64,000 bases of DNA from an uncultured SAR86 cluster bacterium (GTDB lineage Bacteria > Pseudomonadota > Gammaproteobacteria > Magnimaribacterales > D2472). Shown here piece by piece: positions 1 through 8,840 of the stretch. The stretch's first letter is position 1, and the number at the start of each line of letters is the position of its first letter. Under the pieces are notes generated by a model, which saw only the letters and a list, made by a program, of their open reading frames with translations, was not told where the DNA came from and did no database searches. The translations under genes and the position numbers were made by a program. The stretch is taken from the NCBI GenBank assembly GCA_902520495.1, contig CABYNW010000001.1, positions 1-64,000 of the forward strand, read 5' to 3'.

Positions 1-524
1 TTGGACCACTGATTTCTGGAATAAGTTATAACTCAATGCAAGAAACTTTAAATACACTCAGAAGCAGAGGAATTGAGGTTATAGGAGGAGAGAGACTTAA
101 AATAGAAGATCCTAAAGAATATTATGTGAAGCCTGCCCTAGTACTTGTTAAAGGTATCGAAGATGAAATGCTCTCAGAAACTTTTGCGCCTATTTTGTAT
201 GTAAAGAAATATGAAGATCTTAAAGATGCAATATTTATGCAAAATAATGTATCTCAAGGATTAAGCAGCTCTATTTTTACAAATGACATGAGAGAATCAG
301 AATTATTTTTGAGTAATTCTGGAAGTGATTGTGGAATTGCTAATGTAAACATTGGTACAAGCGGGGCTGAAATTGGAGGCGCTTTTGGAGGAGAGAAAGA
401 CACAGGGGGCGGAAGAGAATCTGGCTCTGATGCTTGGAAAAATTATATGAGAAGAATGACCGTAACTATAAATTATGGTGATGAGTTACCGCTTGCTCAG
501 GGAGTTGAATTTGATGAAAGCTAA
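1..524 (+). CDS. Aldehyde dehydrogenase, ALDH7 / aminoadipate-semialdehyde type (C-terminal part, 5' end outside window)
   Basis: Open reading continues upstream of the window edge; the first full codon is at base 3, so the apparent Met at base 36 is internal. About 173 C-terminal residues are visible. They carry the ALDH fold C-terminal signature: a segment reading [19 protein letters not shown], then [14 protein letters not shown], and a late YMRR block. This wording is typical of ALDH7 (antiquitin, alpha-aminoadipate semialdehyde or piperideine-6-carboxylate dehydrogenase), which oxidises the semialdehyde of lysine breakdown with NAD. The catalytic cysteine lies before the window. The next gene is saccharopine dehydrogenase-like and overlaps this stop codon by 11 bases, which supports a lysine/aminoadipate role. 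That pathway assignment is inference. Confidence 0.85.
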   Translation, partial: GPLISGISYNSMQETLNTLRSRGIEVIGGERLKIEDPKEYYVKPALVLVKGIEDEMLSETFAPILYVKKYEDLKDAIFMQNNVSQGLSSSIFTNDMRESELFLSNSGSDCGIANVNIGTSGAEIGGAFGGEKDTGGGRESGSDAWKNYMRRMTVTINYGDELPLAQGVEFDES

Positions 525-1521
525 AATAGCAATTGTTGGAAGTGGAAATATTGGATGGGCTTTAAAAAAGTTATTAGAGGATGACTACGAAATAAGGCAA
601 GGAGACATCACAGATGGCTTTGATGCTGGAGATATTTCTCAGGTAAAACAGTTTCTTAAAGGCATTGATGCTGTAATTTCAGCAGGCCCATTCGCTGTTA
701 ATAAAAATATTGCAAAAATAGCATCAGATGAAGGCATAGGTTATTTTGACCTGACTGAAGATGTTGAAACGACAGAATTTATTAAATCCTTAAAATCTTC
801 AAATATTCTAATGCCACAATGTGGATTAGCTCCGGGAGCTATTAATATATGCGCTGCTGGCATGATGGAACATTTTGATAGTGTTAATGAAGTAATGATG
901 AGGGTTGGCGCTTTACCAAGATTCACTACAAATGAAATGAGTTACTATCTTAGCTGGTCTACCAATGGACTGATAAATGAATATTGTAATGAGGCAGATG
1001 CAATTTATGAAGGTAAGTCAATTAAAGTAATGCCTCTTGAAGGAGCTGAAAAAATTGTTATTGATGGTGAAAGCTTTGAAGCATTTAATACAAGCGGAGG
1101 TTGCGCAACTATGTGTGATACTTATGAAGGTAAAGTAGAAACTCTTTCGTATAAAACTATTAGATATCCTGGCCATCTTAATCACATGAAATTCTTATTC
1201 AATGATCTGCATCTTAAGAAAAATAAAGAAGTTCTCGAAAAATTATTTGATAAGGAAGTTCCAAGAACTAAAAATGATGTCATTATTTTTTTTGTAAAAG
1301 TAATTGGACTTATTGATGACGTTCTTCAAGAAAAAACTTACCTACGTAAAATTTATGGCAATGATAAATATAGCGCAATACAATTAACAACAGCATCAGG
1401 TGTTTGTAGCGTTTTAAAGATGTACCTTGATGGAAAGATATCTAATGAAGGTTTTATTAAGCAAGAGTCTTTATCATGGGATGATTTTATTGAAAATAAA
1501 TTTGGTCAGGTATATGCTTAA
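514..1521 (+). CDS. Saccharopine dehydrogenase-like NAD(P)-binding protein
   Basis: About 335 residues. The start is taken at the ATG at 514 (MKAKIAIVG), which places the Rossmann glycine motif VGSGNIG near residue 6 and has a GGAG element about ten bases upstream. An upstream in-frame ATG at 475 would only add residues read inside the preceding gene. The body has the saccharopine dehydrogenase layout: N-terminal nucleotide-binding half, then a [10 protein letters not shown] segment near residue 110, matching the family's G-x-x-PG turn. Family members link lysine/2-oxoglutarate saccharopine chemistry to aminoadipate semialdehyde, the substrate of the ALDH7 enzyme encoded just upstream, so the two genes probably act in sequence. 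Substrate direction, degradation or synthesis, cannot be decided here. Confidence 0.8.
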   Translation: MKAKIAIVGSGNIGWALKKLLEDDYEIRQGDITDGFDAGDISQVKQFLKGIDAVISAGPFAVNKNIAKIASDEGIGYFDLTEDVETTEFIKSLKSSNILMPQCGLAPGAINICAAGMMEHFDSVNEVMMRVGALPRFTTNEMSYYLSWSTNGLINEYCNEADAIYEGKSIKVMPLEGAEKIVIDGESFEAFNTSGGCATMCDTYEGKVETLSYKTIRYPGHLNHMKFLFNDLHLKKNKEVLEKLFDKEVPRTKNDVIIFFVKVIGLIDDVLQEKTYLRKIYGNDKYSAIQLTTASGVCSVLKMYLDGKISNEGFIKQESLSWDDFIENKFGQVYA

Positions 1522-1555
1522 CATATTGAACTTTAATAAATTATCAAAAATACAT

Positions 1556-2047
1556 ATGAATATTAAAACATTGTCCTCAGCGCTTATTTTGTTAATCTTT
1601 TTTTCTGGTTGTGCTCTTGTTACAGATGAATACCAAGCAAATCAAAGAAAAGTTATTGCCTATTTATTAGAAGATTTGCCCTTGCCGGATGATGCCCAAA
1701 TTGTTAAAGCTCCAACAGTATTACTTGGAACAGGCGAAGCAATTTCAGGAAGAATTATTTTAACCTCTGGTTTTAGTCCAGCCGAAAACCTCATATTTTA
1801 TGGAACTGAAACCCTTACAACCGGTTGGCAGTTAATATCTTCTAAAGTTGGTGAAGAGATCACTCTTGTGTATGCGAAGTCTGGTAGGTTTGCAACAATA
1901 TATATTGCACCTAGAGGAACTTTTGCAGGATTTTTTGCTGGTGATTATGGAAGCGATATTGATATTTCTGTGGTTCATCCAGATGCTATAGGCATTCAAA
2001 ATCCATATGAAAGCCTTAATTACGAAAATTTGCCTGAATCACCCTAG
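1556..2047 (+). CDS. Small predicted lipoprotein, unknown function
   Basis: 163 residues from the ATG at 1556. That start gives a clean lipoprotein signal: MNIK, a hydrophobic stretch, then FFSGC with the lipidated cysteine at residue 19. Earlier in-frame starts (1427, 1514) lie inside or at the end of the previous gene and would put a long non-signal extension in front. The mature part is rich in beta-prone segments (ISGRIILTSGF, GEEITLVYAKSG) and is probably periplasmic, anchored in a membrane. I do not recognise a family. It follows the saccharopine dehydrogenase gene by 34 bases and may share its transcript. Confidence 0.7.
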   Translation: MNIKTLSSALILLIFFSGCALVTDEYQANQRKVIAYLLEDLPLPDDAQIVKAPTVLLGTGEAISGRIILTSGFSPAENLIFYGTETLTTGWQLISSKVGEEITLVYAKSGRFATIYIAPRGTFAGFFAGDYGSDIDISVVHPDAIGIQNPYESLNYENLPESP

Positions 2048-2061
2048 GAAATTTTACATAA

Positions 2062-2754
2062 ATGATTGACTTCAGTCTTTCAAGCTCGTCGCATATTATT
2101 TTTACAATCATCTGTGTATCAGTTATTGTTTTTTTACCAAGAATATTTGTTAACAAAAATAACTCCAGTAAAAATATTCTAATAATTGGAATTATTTCTT
2201 TAATTCTTATTAATCAAGGTATGGATTTTTTTAGAGAAGGTTACGGTGCAAATAATTGGAAGCTTGGACTCCCACTTCATTTATGCGATTTTTCATCAGC
2301 ATCCATAATCCTATACTTCATAACAAAGAGAAGAGAATTTTTTTTATTTGCTTTTTTTGCTGGAATAGCAGGAGCAGGAATGGCCATATTAACACCCGAT
2401 GTGCTGTATTCGTTCCCGCATATTGATTATTTAAGACATATGATAGGACACTCAATGATTCTTCTTGGGGTGACATATGCAATCATCATTGATAATCAAA
2501 GGCCTCAATTAAAAGATGTACATAGAATTTTGGCTGTTTTATCAGTATTTTTATTAATGATGTATCCTATAAACACCTGGTTAGGACCTCCTGCTAACTA
2601 TTGGTATGTAATTGAGAAGCCACCAGGATTCAACGTGACTGATCTTATGCGCGATGCTCCATACCATATGATTGATATTTACATACTTGCAGTTATTGTT
2701 TGTTATTCAATATATTTACCATACTTTATAAAAGATAGGCAAAATAAGAATTAA
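2062..2754 (+). CDS. YwaF/TIGR02206-type integral membrane protein
   Basis: 230 residues with about six to seven hydrophobic segments. The diagnostic LPLHLCD motif near residue 72 and a later conserved histidine in the HMIGHSM segment near residue 132 match the YwaF/TMEM164 family of membrane proteins (TIGR02206). In mammals TMEM164 is described as an acyltransferase acting on ether lipids. Whether bacterial members do the same is not established. The gene sits directly before a PlsC-type acyltransferase, which would fit a phospholipid-modifying role, but that is inference from neighbourhood. Confidence 0.7.
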   Translation: MIDFSLSSSSHIIFTIICVSVIVFLPRIFVNKNNSSKNILIIGIISLILINQGMDFFREGYGANNWKLGLPLHLCDFSSASIILYFITKRREFFLFAFFAGIAGAGMAILTPDVLYSFPHIDYLRHMIGHSMILLGVTYAIIIDNQRPQLKDVHRILAVLSVFLLMMYPINTWLGPPANYWYVIEKPPGFNVTDLMRDAPYHMIDIYILAVIVCYSIYLPYFIKDRQNKN

Positions 2755-2760
2755 TCTATT

Positions 2761-3363
2761 ATGGCAAGTGTATCTAATAAACAAATTCCCAAGAGTTTTA
2801 GAGCAAATAGACCGAAGGCTCTTCAATGGCTTGGCAGAACTGTTTTAACCCTATTTGGATGGAAAGTTAAAGGCGGCATAGATCAAGAATATGATAATAA
2901 GAAGCTGGTTGTAATTGTTGCTCCGCATACTTCAAACTGGGATGGTATTTTTGGAGTAGCTGCAGTTGCCGGATTAGATGCTCGTATAACTTTTATAGGA
3001 AAGCATACTGTATTTAGATATGGGCTTGGTGCTTTCTTAAGATATATGGGAGGCATACCAGTTGATAGATCTAAACCAGGTGGGATCATTCAAGATGCTA
3101 TTAATCAAATAAAAGGTATCGAGGGCTCATTGATTGCTATGTCTCCAGAAGGAACCAGATCAAAAGTTAAAGAATGGAAAACAGGGTTTCTTCGAATAGC
3201 CAAAGAGATAAATGCACAAATTGTTCCAGCTTCTTTAGATTTTTCTAAAAAGGAAATCCTGCTTGGAAATGTTTTTAAACTGTCTGGCGACAACAAAAAA
3301 GATATTTTAGATCTTAAAAAATATTACAGCGTTTTTACTGCCAAACATCCTGAAAAATATTAG
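2761..3363 (+). CDS. PlsC-family 1-acylglycerol-3-phosphate acyltransferase-like protein
   Basis: 200 residues. The acyltransferase catalytic box HTSNWD (His56, Asp61; the HX4D motif) and the substrate-binding PEGTR box (about 129-133) are both present with normal spacing, so the enzyme should be active. Family members transfer an acyl group to lysophosphatidate or related lysolipids at the inner membrane. At 200 residues it belongs to the short members without a long C-terminal domain. It begins six bases after the YwaF-like gene and ends overlapping, tail to tail, the stop of the minus-strand DUF885 gene. Confidence 0.85.
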   Translation: MASVSNKQIPKSFRANRPKALQWLGRTVLTLFGWKVKGGIDQEYDNKKLVVIVAPHTSNWDGIFGVAAVAGLDARITFIGKHTVFRYGLGAFLRYMGGIPVDRSKPGGIIQDAINQIKGIEGSLIAMSPEGTRSKVKEWKTGFLRIAKEINAQIVPASLDFSKKEILLGNVFKLSGDNKKDILDLKKYYSVFTAKHPEKY

Positions 3364-5186
3364 TTATTGGATTCCTCAATCATTTTTTCTACCATCTCTT
3401 CAACTATAAATAGAGGGGGGTTTCCATGATCGAGAACAGCCGAATGAAAATCTTTAATGTTAAATTTATTGCCTAATTCATTCATAGCTTTTTCTCTTAG
3501 CTCTAAAATTTTAATCATCCCAACTTTATAACTTAGCGCTTGTCCTGGCCAAACAATATATCTTTCTATTTCAACCCTCACCTCAGTATCTGACATACCT
3601 GTTTTAGACTTCATATATTCCATTGCTTCTTCTCTAGTCCATCGTTTGTAATGCATTCCAGTATCAACAACTAATCTAACAGCTCTAAATATCTCACTTT
3701 GTAATATCCCAAGCTCATCATATGGGTTTTCAGCAAGCCCAACCTCTAGAGCCAGTCTTTCAGCATAAAGCGCCCACCCCTCAGAGAATGCCGAGGTTCG
3801 ATATCCAAATCTTCTGTACATTGTAAGACTGTCATTTTCTAAAGAATGAGCAATTTGATGATGATGGCCTGGTGTTGCTTCATGATAGGCAAGAGTTCTC
3901 ATGCTATAGGTTGGTGTTTGCTTTATATCATATAAGTTTGCATAAAAAACTCCCGGCCTGCTTCCATCCAAGGCTGGCGCTTGATAATAACCACCTGCTG
4001 CAGTTTGTTCAGAATATTCTGGAATAGCTTTTACAATAACATCAGCTTCAGGCATTGTATGAAAATAATCTGTCATAACTTCAATAGCTTCATTTACCAT
4101 TTCCATATAATCATTAACAACTATATCCTTTCTATCAGGAGTGTCCGGATATAAAAATTCTGGACTCTCATTAAGTTCATTCATTAATACACCAACAGTC
4201 TTATTTTCATCATAACCAAGCATTACTAGAATCTCCTTCATTCTTGTTGAAATTCGATCGACTTCACTAAGACCCATTTGGTGAATTTCTTCAGGAGAGT
4301 ATTCAGTTGTCGTATAAGATCTTATTCTAAGTTTATAATACTCATCGCCATTCGGTTGTGACCATATTCCGTGATTTTTATTAGCACTCTTTTGTGTCTT
4401 TACCATAAAATCTTTTAATAAAATAAAGCCAGGTGTGACACTTTCGTCTATTCCTCTTTTTATTGCTTCTTCAAAAAGAAACTCTTTTTCGCTATCAAGA
4501 TTTAAATCTTTAACTTTTTTCATAAATTGAGTAAAAAGAGGGTGTTCTTCGTAATTAAAGTTAATAAATTCATTAAGCTGTTCAATAACATGCTTATAAA
4601 CAAATTCAGGGGGAAAGATGCCTGCATCAGCCTGTCTTTCAAGATCTTTTACAGTACCTTCATAAACTTCTTTAACTAAATTTACTCTACTTATAAAACC
4701 TTCTGCTTCAGAAATGCTCCGGACTGGATGCATATCGCTTAAAAACTGAATTGTGTTTAAATGGGTACCACCAATTTGGTTTAAAGGATAATCATGATAT
4801 GGAAATTGCTTCAACTCTTTTAAATTATTTTCATAATCAAAAATAGCAATTTTTTTTGTATTTTTTTGGATGTCTGTAAGTCTGGAATCTTTATATTTAT
4901 ATAAAGTCTTAATAGATTTTTCTAGTTCCTTTATTCCCTCTTCAATGTCATCATCTCTGGGGATAGATAATCTAGAGTTGTGTTTAGTAATCCAGTCAAA
5001 TCTATCAAAAATTCCTATGTAAGTTAATGCTTCCGGTGATTCAACAAGCCCAACAACTAACTCTTTGCCTAAAAAGTGATCAATTGAAACTGGCTTCATG
5101 AAAAATAGATTTACAAGATATAACGAAGAAATTCCAATAATTAGGACAAAGATTCTTCCAACGTACTTAAGTATTTTTTTAATCAT
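3360..5186 (-). CDS. DUF885 family metallopeptidase-like protein
   Basis: 608 residues. The start is the ATG at 5186 (MIKKILKYVG), preceded by AAGGA at a good distance. A TTG further up at 5207 is less likely. The N terminus has a single hydrophobic segment (about residues 10-30) that could be a membrane anchor or an uncleaved signal, placing the rest outside the inner membrane. The zinc-type motif HEATPGHHHQ in the C-terminal half, followed by an SEGWALYAE segment, is the hallmark of DUF885, a family of secreted or periplasmic peptidases. The C terminus (IKDFHSAVLDHGNPPL) is also typical. Substrate is unknown, probably small peptides. Confidence 0.85.
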   Translation of the reverse strand: MIKKILKYVGRIFVLIIGISSLYLVNLFFMKPVSIDHFLGKELVVGLVESPEALTYIGIFDRFDWITKHNSRLSIPRDDDIEEGIKELEKSIKTLYKYKDSRLTDIQKNTKKIAIFDYENNLKELKQFPYHDYPLNQIGGTHLNTIQFLSDMHPVRSISEAEGFISRVNLVKEVYEGTVKDLERQADAGIFPPEFVYKHVIEQLNEFINFNYEEHPLFTQFMKKVKDLNLDSEKEFLFEEAIKRGIDESVTPGFILLKDFMVKTQKSANKNHGIWSQPNGDEYYKLRIRSYTTTEYSPEEIHQMGLSEVDRISTRMKEILVMLGYDENKTVGVLMNELNESPEFLYPDTPDRKDIVVNDYMEMVNEAIEVMTDYFHTMPEADVIVKAIPEYSEQTAAGGYYQAPALDGSRPGVFYANLYDIKQTPTYSMRTLAYHEATPGHHHQIAHSLENDSLTMYRRFGYRTSAFSEGWALYAERLALEVGLAENPYDELGILQSEIFRAVRLVVDTGMHYKRWTREEAMEYMKSKTGMSDTEVRVEIERYIVWPGQALSYKVGMIKILELREKAMNELGNKFNIKDFHSAVLDHGNPPLFIVEEMVEKMIEESNN

Positions 5187-5219
5187 GATAGAATTCCTTT
5201 TTAACAATTACTTAGTATT

Positions 5220-5915
5220 ATGTCAGAAAAAATAGCCACTTTTAAAAAGGAAGAGGATATATCAATAATTACATTAGATGATGGAAAGGCTAATGTTTTT
5301 TCTTCTGAAATGTCTCAACAAGTAAACGATTGCTTAGATCAAGTTGAAACAGAAAAAGGTTGTTTGATAATTACAGGAAAAGAAGGGATGTTCTCTGCAG
5401 GCTTAGATCTAAAAACTATTCAAAGTGGTGATATGGAAAAAATTCTAGACATGTCTTCAAGCGCTTTTAAATTATTAGCAAGAATATTCTCATTTCCAAG
5501 GCCAGTTATAGCTGCATGCTCTGGTCACGGAATTGCTCTAGGCACATTTTTAATATGTTGTTGTGATTATAGAATTGGTATAAAAGGTGATTTTATGTTG
5601 GGCGCTAACGAGATGAGAACAAATATGGTTATTCCCACCCCAATATTAGAATTAATTAAATTTAGAGTAAATAATTCACATAAATACAGAGCTGTTCTTG
5701 GAGCAGAGATGTATACTCTTGAAAAAGCAAAAGAAGCAGGCTTAATGGATGACGTAGTAAATCCAGAAGACTTAATGCAGGCTGCAATGGAAAAAGCTAA
5801 GGATTTAGCAACAATGGGTCACCCAAGCTACACCCTAACCAAAGAACTCTTTATTGCTGAACCAATGTCTAAAATTAATGAAGCTATGAAGGAGTACGAA
5901 AAGGAGACTGACTAA
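5220..5915 (+). CDS. Enoyl-CoA hydratase/isomerase (crotonase) family protein
   Basis: 231 residues, slightly shorter than the usual 255-265. Crotonase features are visible: FSAGLDLKTI near residue 60 (first oxyanion-hole region), and GHGIALGTFLICCCDYRI near residue 101 (second oxyanion-hole glycine region). The usual catalytic glutamates of hydratases are not evident, because the expected GxxxEI/L segment reads LGANEMR and lacks the usual pattern. An isomerase, hydrolase or other crotonase activity is therefore possible. It stands head to head with the DUF885 gene, 33 bases between starts. Exact substrate unknown. Confidence 0.75.
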   Translation: MSEKIATFKKEEDISIITLDDGKANVFSSEMSQQVNDCLDQVETEKGCLIITGKEGMFSAGLDLKTIQSGDMEKILDMSSSAFKLLARIFSFPRPVIAACSGHGIALGTFLICCCDYRIGIKGDFMLGANEMRTNMVIPTPILELIKFRVNNSHKYRAVLGAEMYTLEKAKEAGLMDDVVNPEDLMQAAMEKAKDLATMGHPSYTLTKELFIAEPMSKINEAMKEYEKETD

Positions 5916-5925
5916 ATAATTTTTA

Positions 5926-6429
5926 GTGAAAAAACAACCATCTTACATCATTAAAAAATTTTCTAATCTCATAGAAAAGAATTTTTTAGAACAAATTTTT
6001 CTAATAAATCAGGAAAATACACCCGAAGTTGGAAGCTTATCTTCAATCACAGAATTAAAAAATTTAATCAAATTGAGCTCAATAAATTACTATGTCATTT
6101 TTGAAAACACGGTTATTGGCTTCATGATTTGTTTTAGAGAAAGATCTGATTATAAATCTATGAACTATAAATTTTTTTGTAAGAAGGAAACAAAATTTTT
6201 ATACATTGACAGGATTGCGATTAAAAATGAATACAGAAGAAAAGGGATTGGAAAAAGTCTTTATAAAAAATTAGATTCAATAGCAAATGATAAAAAACTT
6301 CCCTTATGCTGTGAAGTAAATACAGAACCGTTAAATGATATCTCAATAAGGTTTCATAAAGACTTTGGATTTTACGAAGTTGGAGAATATAACTTTAAAG
6401 ATCATAGGGTTGCTTATTTTAAAAAATAA
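5926..6429 (+). CDS. GNAT family N-acetyltransferase
   Basis: 167 residues starting at a GTG (5926), ten bases after the previous stop. The acetyl-CoA binding motif is clear: LYIDRIAIKNEYRRKGIGKS, with the R-x-x-G-x-G/A loop as RRKGIG around residue 105. A following NDISIRFHKDFGF segment matches the C-terminal part of GNAT folds. It transfers an acetyl group from acetyl-CoA to an unknown amine. An intrinsic-terminator-like hairpin directly follows the stop, so it is probably last in its transcript with the crotonase. Confidence 0.8.
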   Translation: MKKQPSYIIKKFSNLIEKNFLEQIFLINQENTPEVGSLSSITELKNLIKLSSINYYVIFENTVIGFMICFRERSDYKSMNYKFFCKKETKFLYIDRIAIKNEYRRKGIGKSLYKKLDSIANDKKLPLCCEVNTEPLNDISIRFHKDFGFYEVGEYNFKDHRVAYFKK

Positions 6430-6465
6430 AGTTTAATCTATGTGTTTTATTAAACTATTTTTTTT
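6430..6465 (+). terminator. Probable intrinsic terminator after the GNAT gene
   Basis: Arms AGTTTAAT (6430-6437) and ATTAAACT (6449-6456) pair perfectly over eight bases with an 11-base loop. They are followed after one base by a run of eight T (6458-6465). The stem is AT-only apart from one G-C pair, as expected in this composition. It starts immediately after the acetyltransferase stop codon. Confidence 0.6.
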
Positions 6466-6511
6466 CTTGTGTTATGGTTAAGACGCTTTTTTATAAATTA
6501 AGGATGTAGAA

Positions 6512-7165
6512 ATGAATTTTGAAATAGATAAAGCTTTCAATGGAGGATTTGAATTTGCTAAAAAGAACTATTTATTAGTTTGGGTAAATGGTTTCTTAGC
6601 AATACTTTCAACAGTTCTAGCCTCTATAACAATTGTTGGGATTTTAATAGTTCCTGCAATATGGGCAGGTTACATCGAATCTTGTTTAAGAATAAGAAGA
6701 GGTAAAGAAGTTAAGATGGGAGTTTTTTTTAAAGCTGGTTTTAGTCAATGGGGATCATTTTTTATCTTAACGGTTTTATGTTTTCTAGGCTTTGTTTTGG
6801 GATTTCTTCTGTTGATAATTCCTGGAATATATTTAATGATTGCCTGGTATTTTGTATTTTATTTAAAGATAGACAACCCAGAGCTTACTATTTCAGAAGT
6901 CTTTAGTAAATCTATGGAACTTGTATCTAACGTTGGGTGGTTTAAGTTATTTCTATTTGCCTTAATCATAGCGCTGCCAGTTAACATAATTGATATATTT
7001 ACATTCAACCTTGCTTCTGTGATTCTTTTTCCATTTATAGTTATGATTCAAGTCGAGGCATATATCCTTGCTTCAGGCAAAGAAGAGCTTGTGGATAAAG
7101 AGCTAATTGAAGAAATTCGAATTAATGAAGATTTAATCAATGCAATCAATGACATAGATAATTAG
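6512..7165 (+). CDS. Integral membrane protein, unknown function
   Basis: 217 residues with about five hydrophobic segments (for example near 21-50, 74-98, 100-118, 140-160, 165-185). An LLIIPGIYLMIAWYF segment resembles the PGIYL-type turn seen in several DUF975-like or glycerophosphodiesterase-associated membrane domains. That similarity is too weak to name a family. The C-terminal 35 residues are acidic and cytoplasmic-looking. Its stop TAG shares a base with the GTG start of the next membrane-protein gene, so the two are translationally coupled and likely work together. Confidence 0.65.
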   Translation: MNFEIDKAFNGGFEFAKKNYLLVWVNGFLAILSTVLASITIVGILIVPAIWAGYIESCLRIRRGKEVKMGVFFKAGFSQWGSFFILTVLCFLGFVLGFLLLIIPGIYLMIAWYFVFYLKIDNPELTISEVFSKSMELVSNVGWFKLFLFALIIALPVNIIDIFTFNLASVILFPFIVMIQVEAYILASGKEELVDKELIEEIRINEDLINAINDIDN

Positions 7166-8025
7166 TGGAAACTTCATTACTTTTTAAAACGCTCATAATA
7201 CTTTCGGCTCAATTAGGCATTATTTTGATAATGTGTTTTTATACTTTAAAACAGGCAAGGCTAGCATATGAGAACAATACAACTCTATTTGGAACATCTT
7301 TTAGAGGCTCTGTAAATATGAAGAACCAGCTTAATCTAATTCCTTATATTCAAATAAAAGAAACTTTTCCAAAACCAATGTATAAGAACATAGACAAGAA
7401 TACGAATCTTCATGAACAAGCTAATAATCAAGATGAGGTAATCAAATTACTTAAAGATGGTTATTCTCATCAAATTGAAGGAAGTAATTTCATTGTTGGA
7501 TTAATGATTTTTTGGTTTTGTAATTTATTAGGCACATCAATATTAACATCATTTATTGATATTAATATTTGGATAGGAATGACTCTTTTTACTTTATGTA
7601 GTTTAAGTTTTGGGCCATTACTAGCGTGGATTATGCTAGAAATGGATGAAAATGATGGATTTACTGGAATGAAAATAGTTCTTGTAGTTACTATTTTAAC
7701 TGGTTTCATAGGTTATGGAGACTTTATTTCCTTTGCAGATAGTACCTTATTTGCAATTTTGCTGTTTTTCTCTCTAATTGCTCTTTTATTATTTAATTTC
7801 GCCCGTTTTTTTATGCAAATTAGTAGAGCAACAACAAGAGCTGCAGCAATTTTTGGCTCCTTCCTTTTTTCATTATTTTTACTTTATGATTTTAACTATA
7901 TTAAGAAACAATCAGTCTTATCTTCATCAAATAATTGGGAAACCGCTCTAGATATGGCCTTTATACTTTATTTGGATATCATCAACTTGCTACTTGAAAT
8001 ATTAGATGCAATGGGTAACTCTTAA
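7165..8025 (+). CDS. Membrane protein with Bax inhibitor-1-like C-terminal region
   Basis: 286 residues from a GTG overlapping the preceding stop by one base (TAGTG). There is one N-terminal membrane segment (5-28), then a polar stretch of about 80 residues, then six to seven tightly packed membrane segments. The C-terminal half looks like the Bax inhibitor-1/YccA family: FGSFLFSLFLLYD followed by ALDMAFILYLDIINLLLEIL, matching the family's typical YD and YLDIINLF ends. BI-1 proteins are pH-sensitive calcium-leak channels or protease-modulating membrane proteins. The N-terminal extension is unusual for them. Family call is moderate, function inferred only. Confidence 0.55.
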   Translation: METSLLFKTLIILSAQLGIILIMCFYTLKQARLAYENNTTLFGTSFRGSVNMKNQLNLIPYIQIKETFPKPMYKNIDKNTNLHEQANNQDEVIKLLKDGYSHQIEGSNFIVGLMIFWFCNLLGTSILTSFIDINIWIGMTLFTLCSLSFGPLLAWIMLEMDENDGFTGMKIVLVVTILTGFIGYGDFISFADSTLFAILLFFSLIALLLFNFARFFMQISRATTRAAAIFGSFLFSLFLLYDFNYIKKQSVLSSSNNWETALDMAFILYLDIINLLLEILDAMGNS

Positions 8026-8034
8026 AAGTGAATC

Positions 8035-8727
8035 TTAAAAATTTAATTGATAACCAATTTTCATCGAAGAATCAAAGATCTTGCTTGAAGACATTTCAAA
8101 AGAGACAGCACTTCTTTTATTAATATTATATAAAACACCAATACCAAACTTTCGATCTGTATCGTCCTCTAACTCATATTCAATTGATTGATTACAAACT
8201 TGTCCGGGTGGACATGATTTTACTTTTAGTTCTGAGTCCTTGGATAGGTCTACAAAAAATTTTCCCTCCCAACCAGAGTTGTTACCAAATCTAATACCTG
8301 CAATAACATTTGCTTGAGCATCGTCTTCAGAAAAAGAATTAATATCACTTTCATATGCTGTACTTTTTATACCAAGCTCTGCATATACATCAAAAATGTT
8401 TTTAACACTTAACTTTAATCCTTTTGCAGAAACTGAGCTAAAAATGTCTCCTATGCCGGCATGAATGCCTAATCTTGCTGCATTAATAATACGATCATAT
8501 GAATCATCAGATGTATCAATGCCTTCAGCCTTTCTTTCTATTACAACATATAGGCCGCCTGGTAAAGGGAATGATGCTTTGGCACCAATTGCCGTTTTAT
8601 CTGTTTGAATTAAATCAACACTTAAAGAAGAATATTTAAAGCCATCTGACTCTTCTTCTTTTTTGTCATCAGAAAAAGAAAATAATGAAAATCCAAACAA
8701 TACAGTGATTAAAAAAAGGTTTCGCAT
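8035..8727 (-). CDS. Exported beta-barrel-like protein, unknown function
   Basis: 230 residues. The N terminus MRNLFLITVLFGFSLFSFSDD is a signal peptide. The body has alternating polar/hydrophobic strands and ends in an aromatic residue (MKIGYQLNF), the pattern recognised by the outer-membrane assembly machinery. One CPPGQVC segment (about residue 170) gives two close cysteines that could form a disulfide in a loop. The size would suit an eight-stranded barrel. No family recognised. It is convergent with the preceding membrane gene, ten bases between stops. Confidence 0.6.
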   Translation of the reverse strand: MRNLFLITVLFGFSLFSFSDDKKEEESDGFKYSSLSVDLIQTDKTAIGAKASFPLPGGLYVVIERKAEGIDTSDDSYDRIINAARLGIHAGIGDIFSSVSAKGLKLSVKNIFDVYAELGIKSTAYESDINSFSEDDAQANVIAGIRFGNNSGWEGKFFVDLSKDSELKVKSCPPGQVCNQSIEYELEDDTDRKFGIGVLYNINKRSAVSFEMSSSKIFDSSMKIGYQLNF

Positions 8728-8840
8728 TCTTTATCTTATCAAAATCATGAAAACATTGGGAATATTGGGTACCAATCTTTTATAAAACTATTTTCTATTT
8801 ATATTATTTGCCAAGTTATTTATTTATAATTATTTAGACT

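Noticed and set aside
1427-1555. Longer N terminus for the lipoprotein gene
   Set aside because: It overlaps the previous gene in another frame and would destroy the signal peptide position.
8808-8830. TTGCCA and TATAAT before the M20 gene considered as a full promoter
   Set aside because: Spacing is 11 bases, far below the usual 16-18; only the -10-like box was kept as a note.
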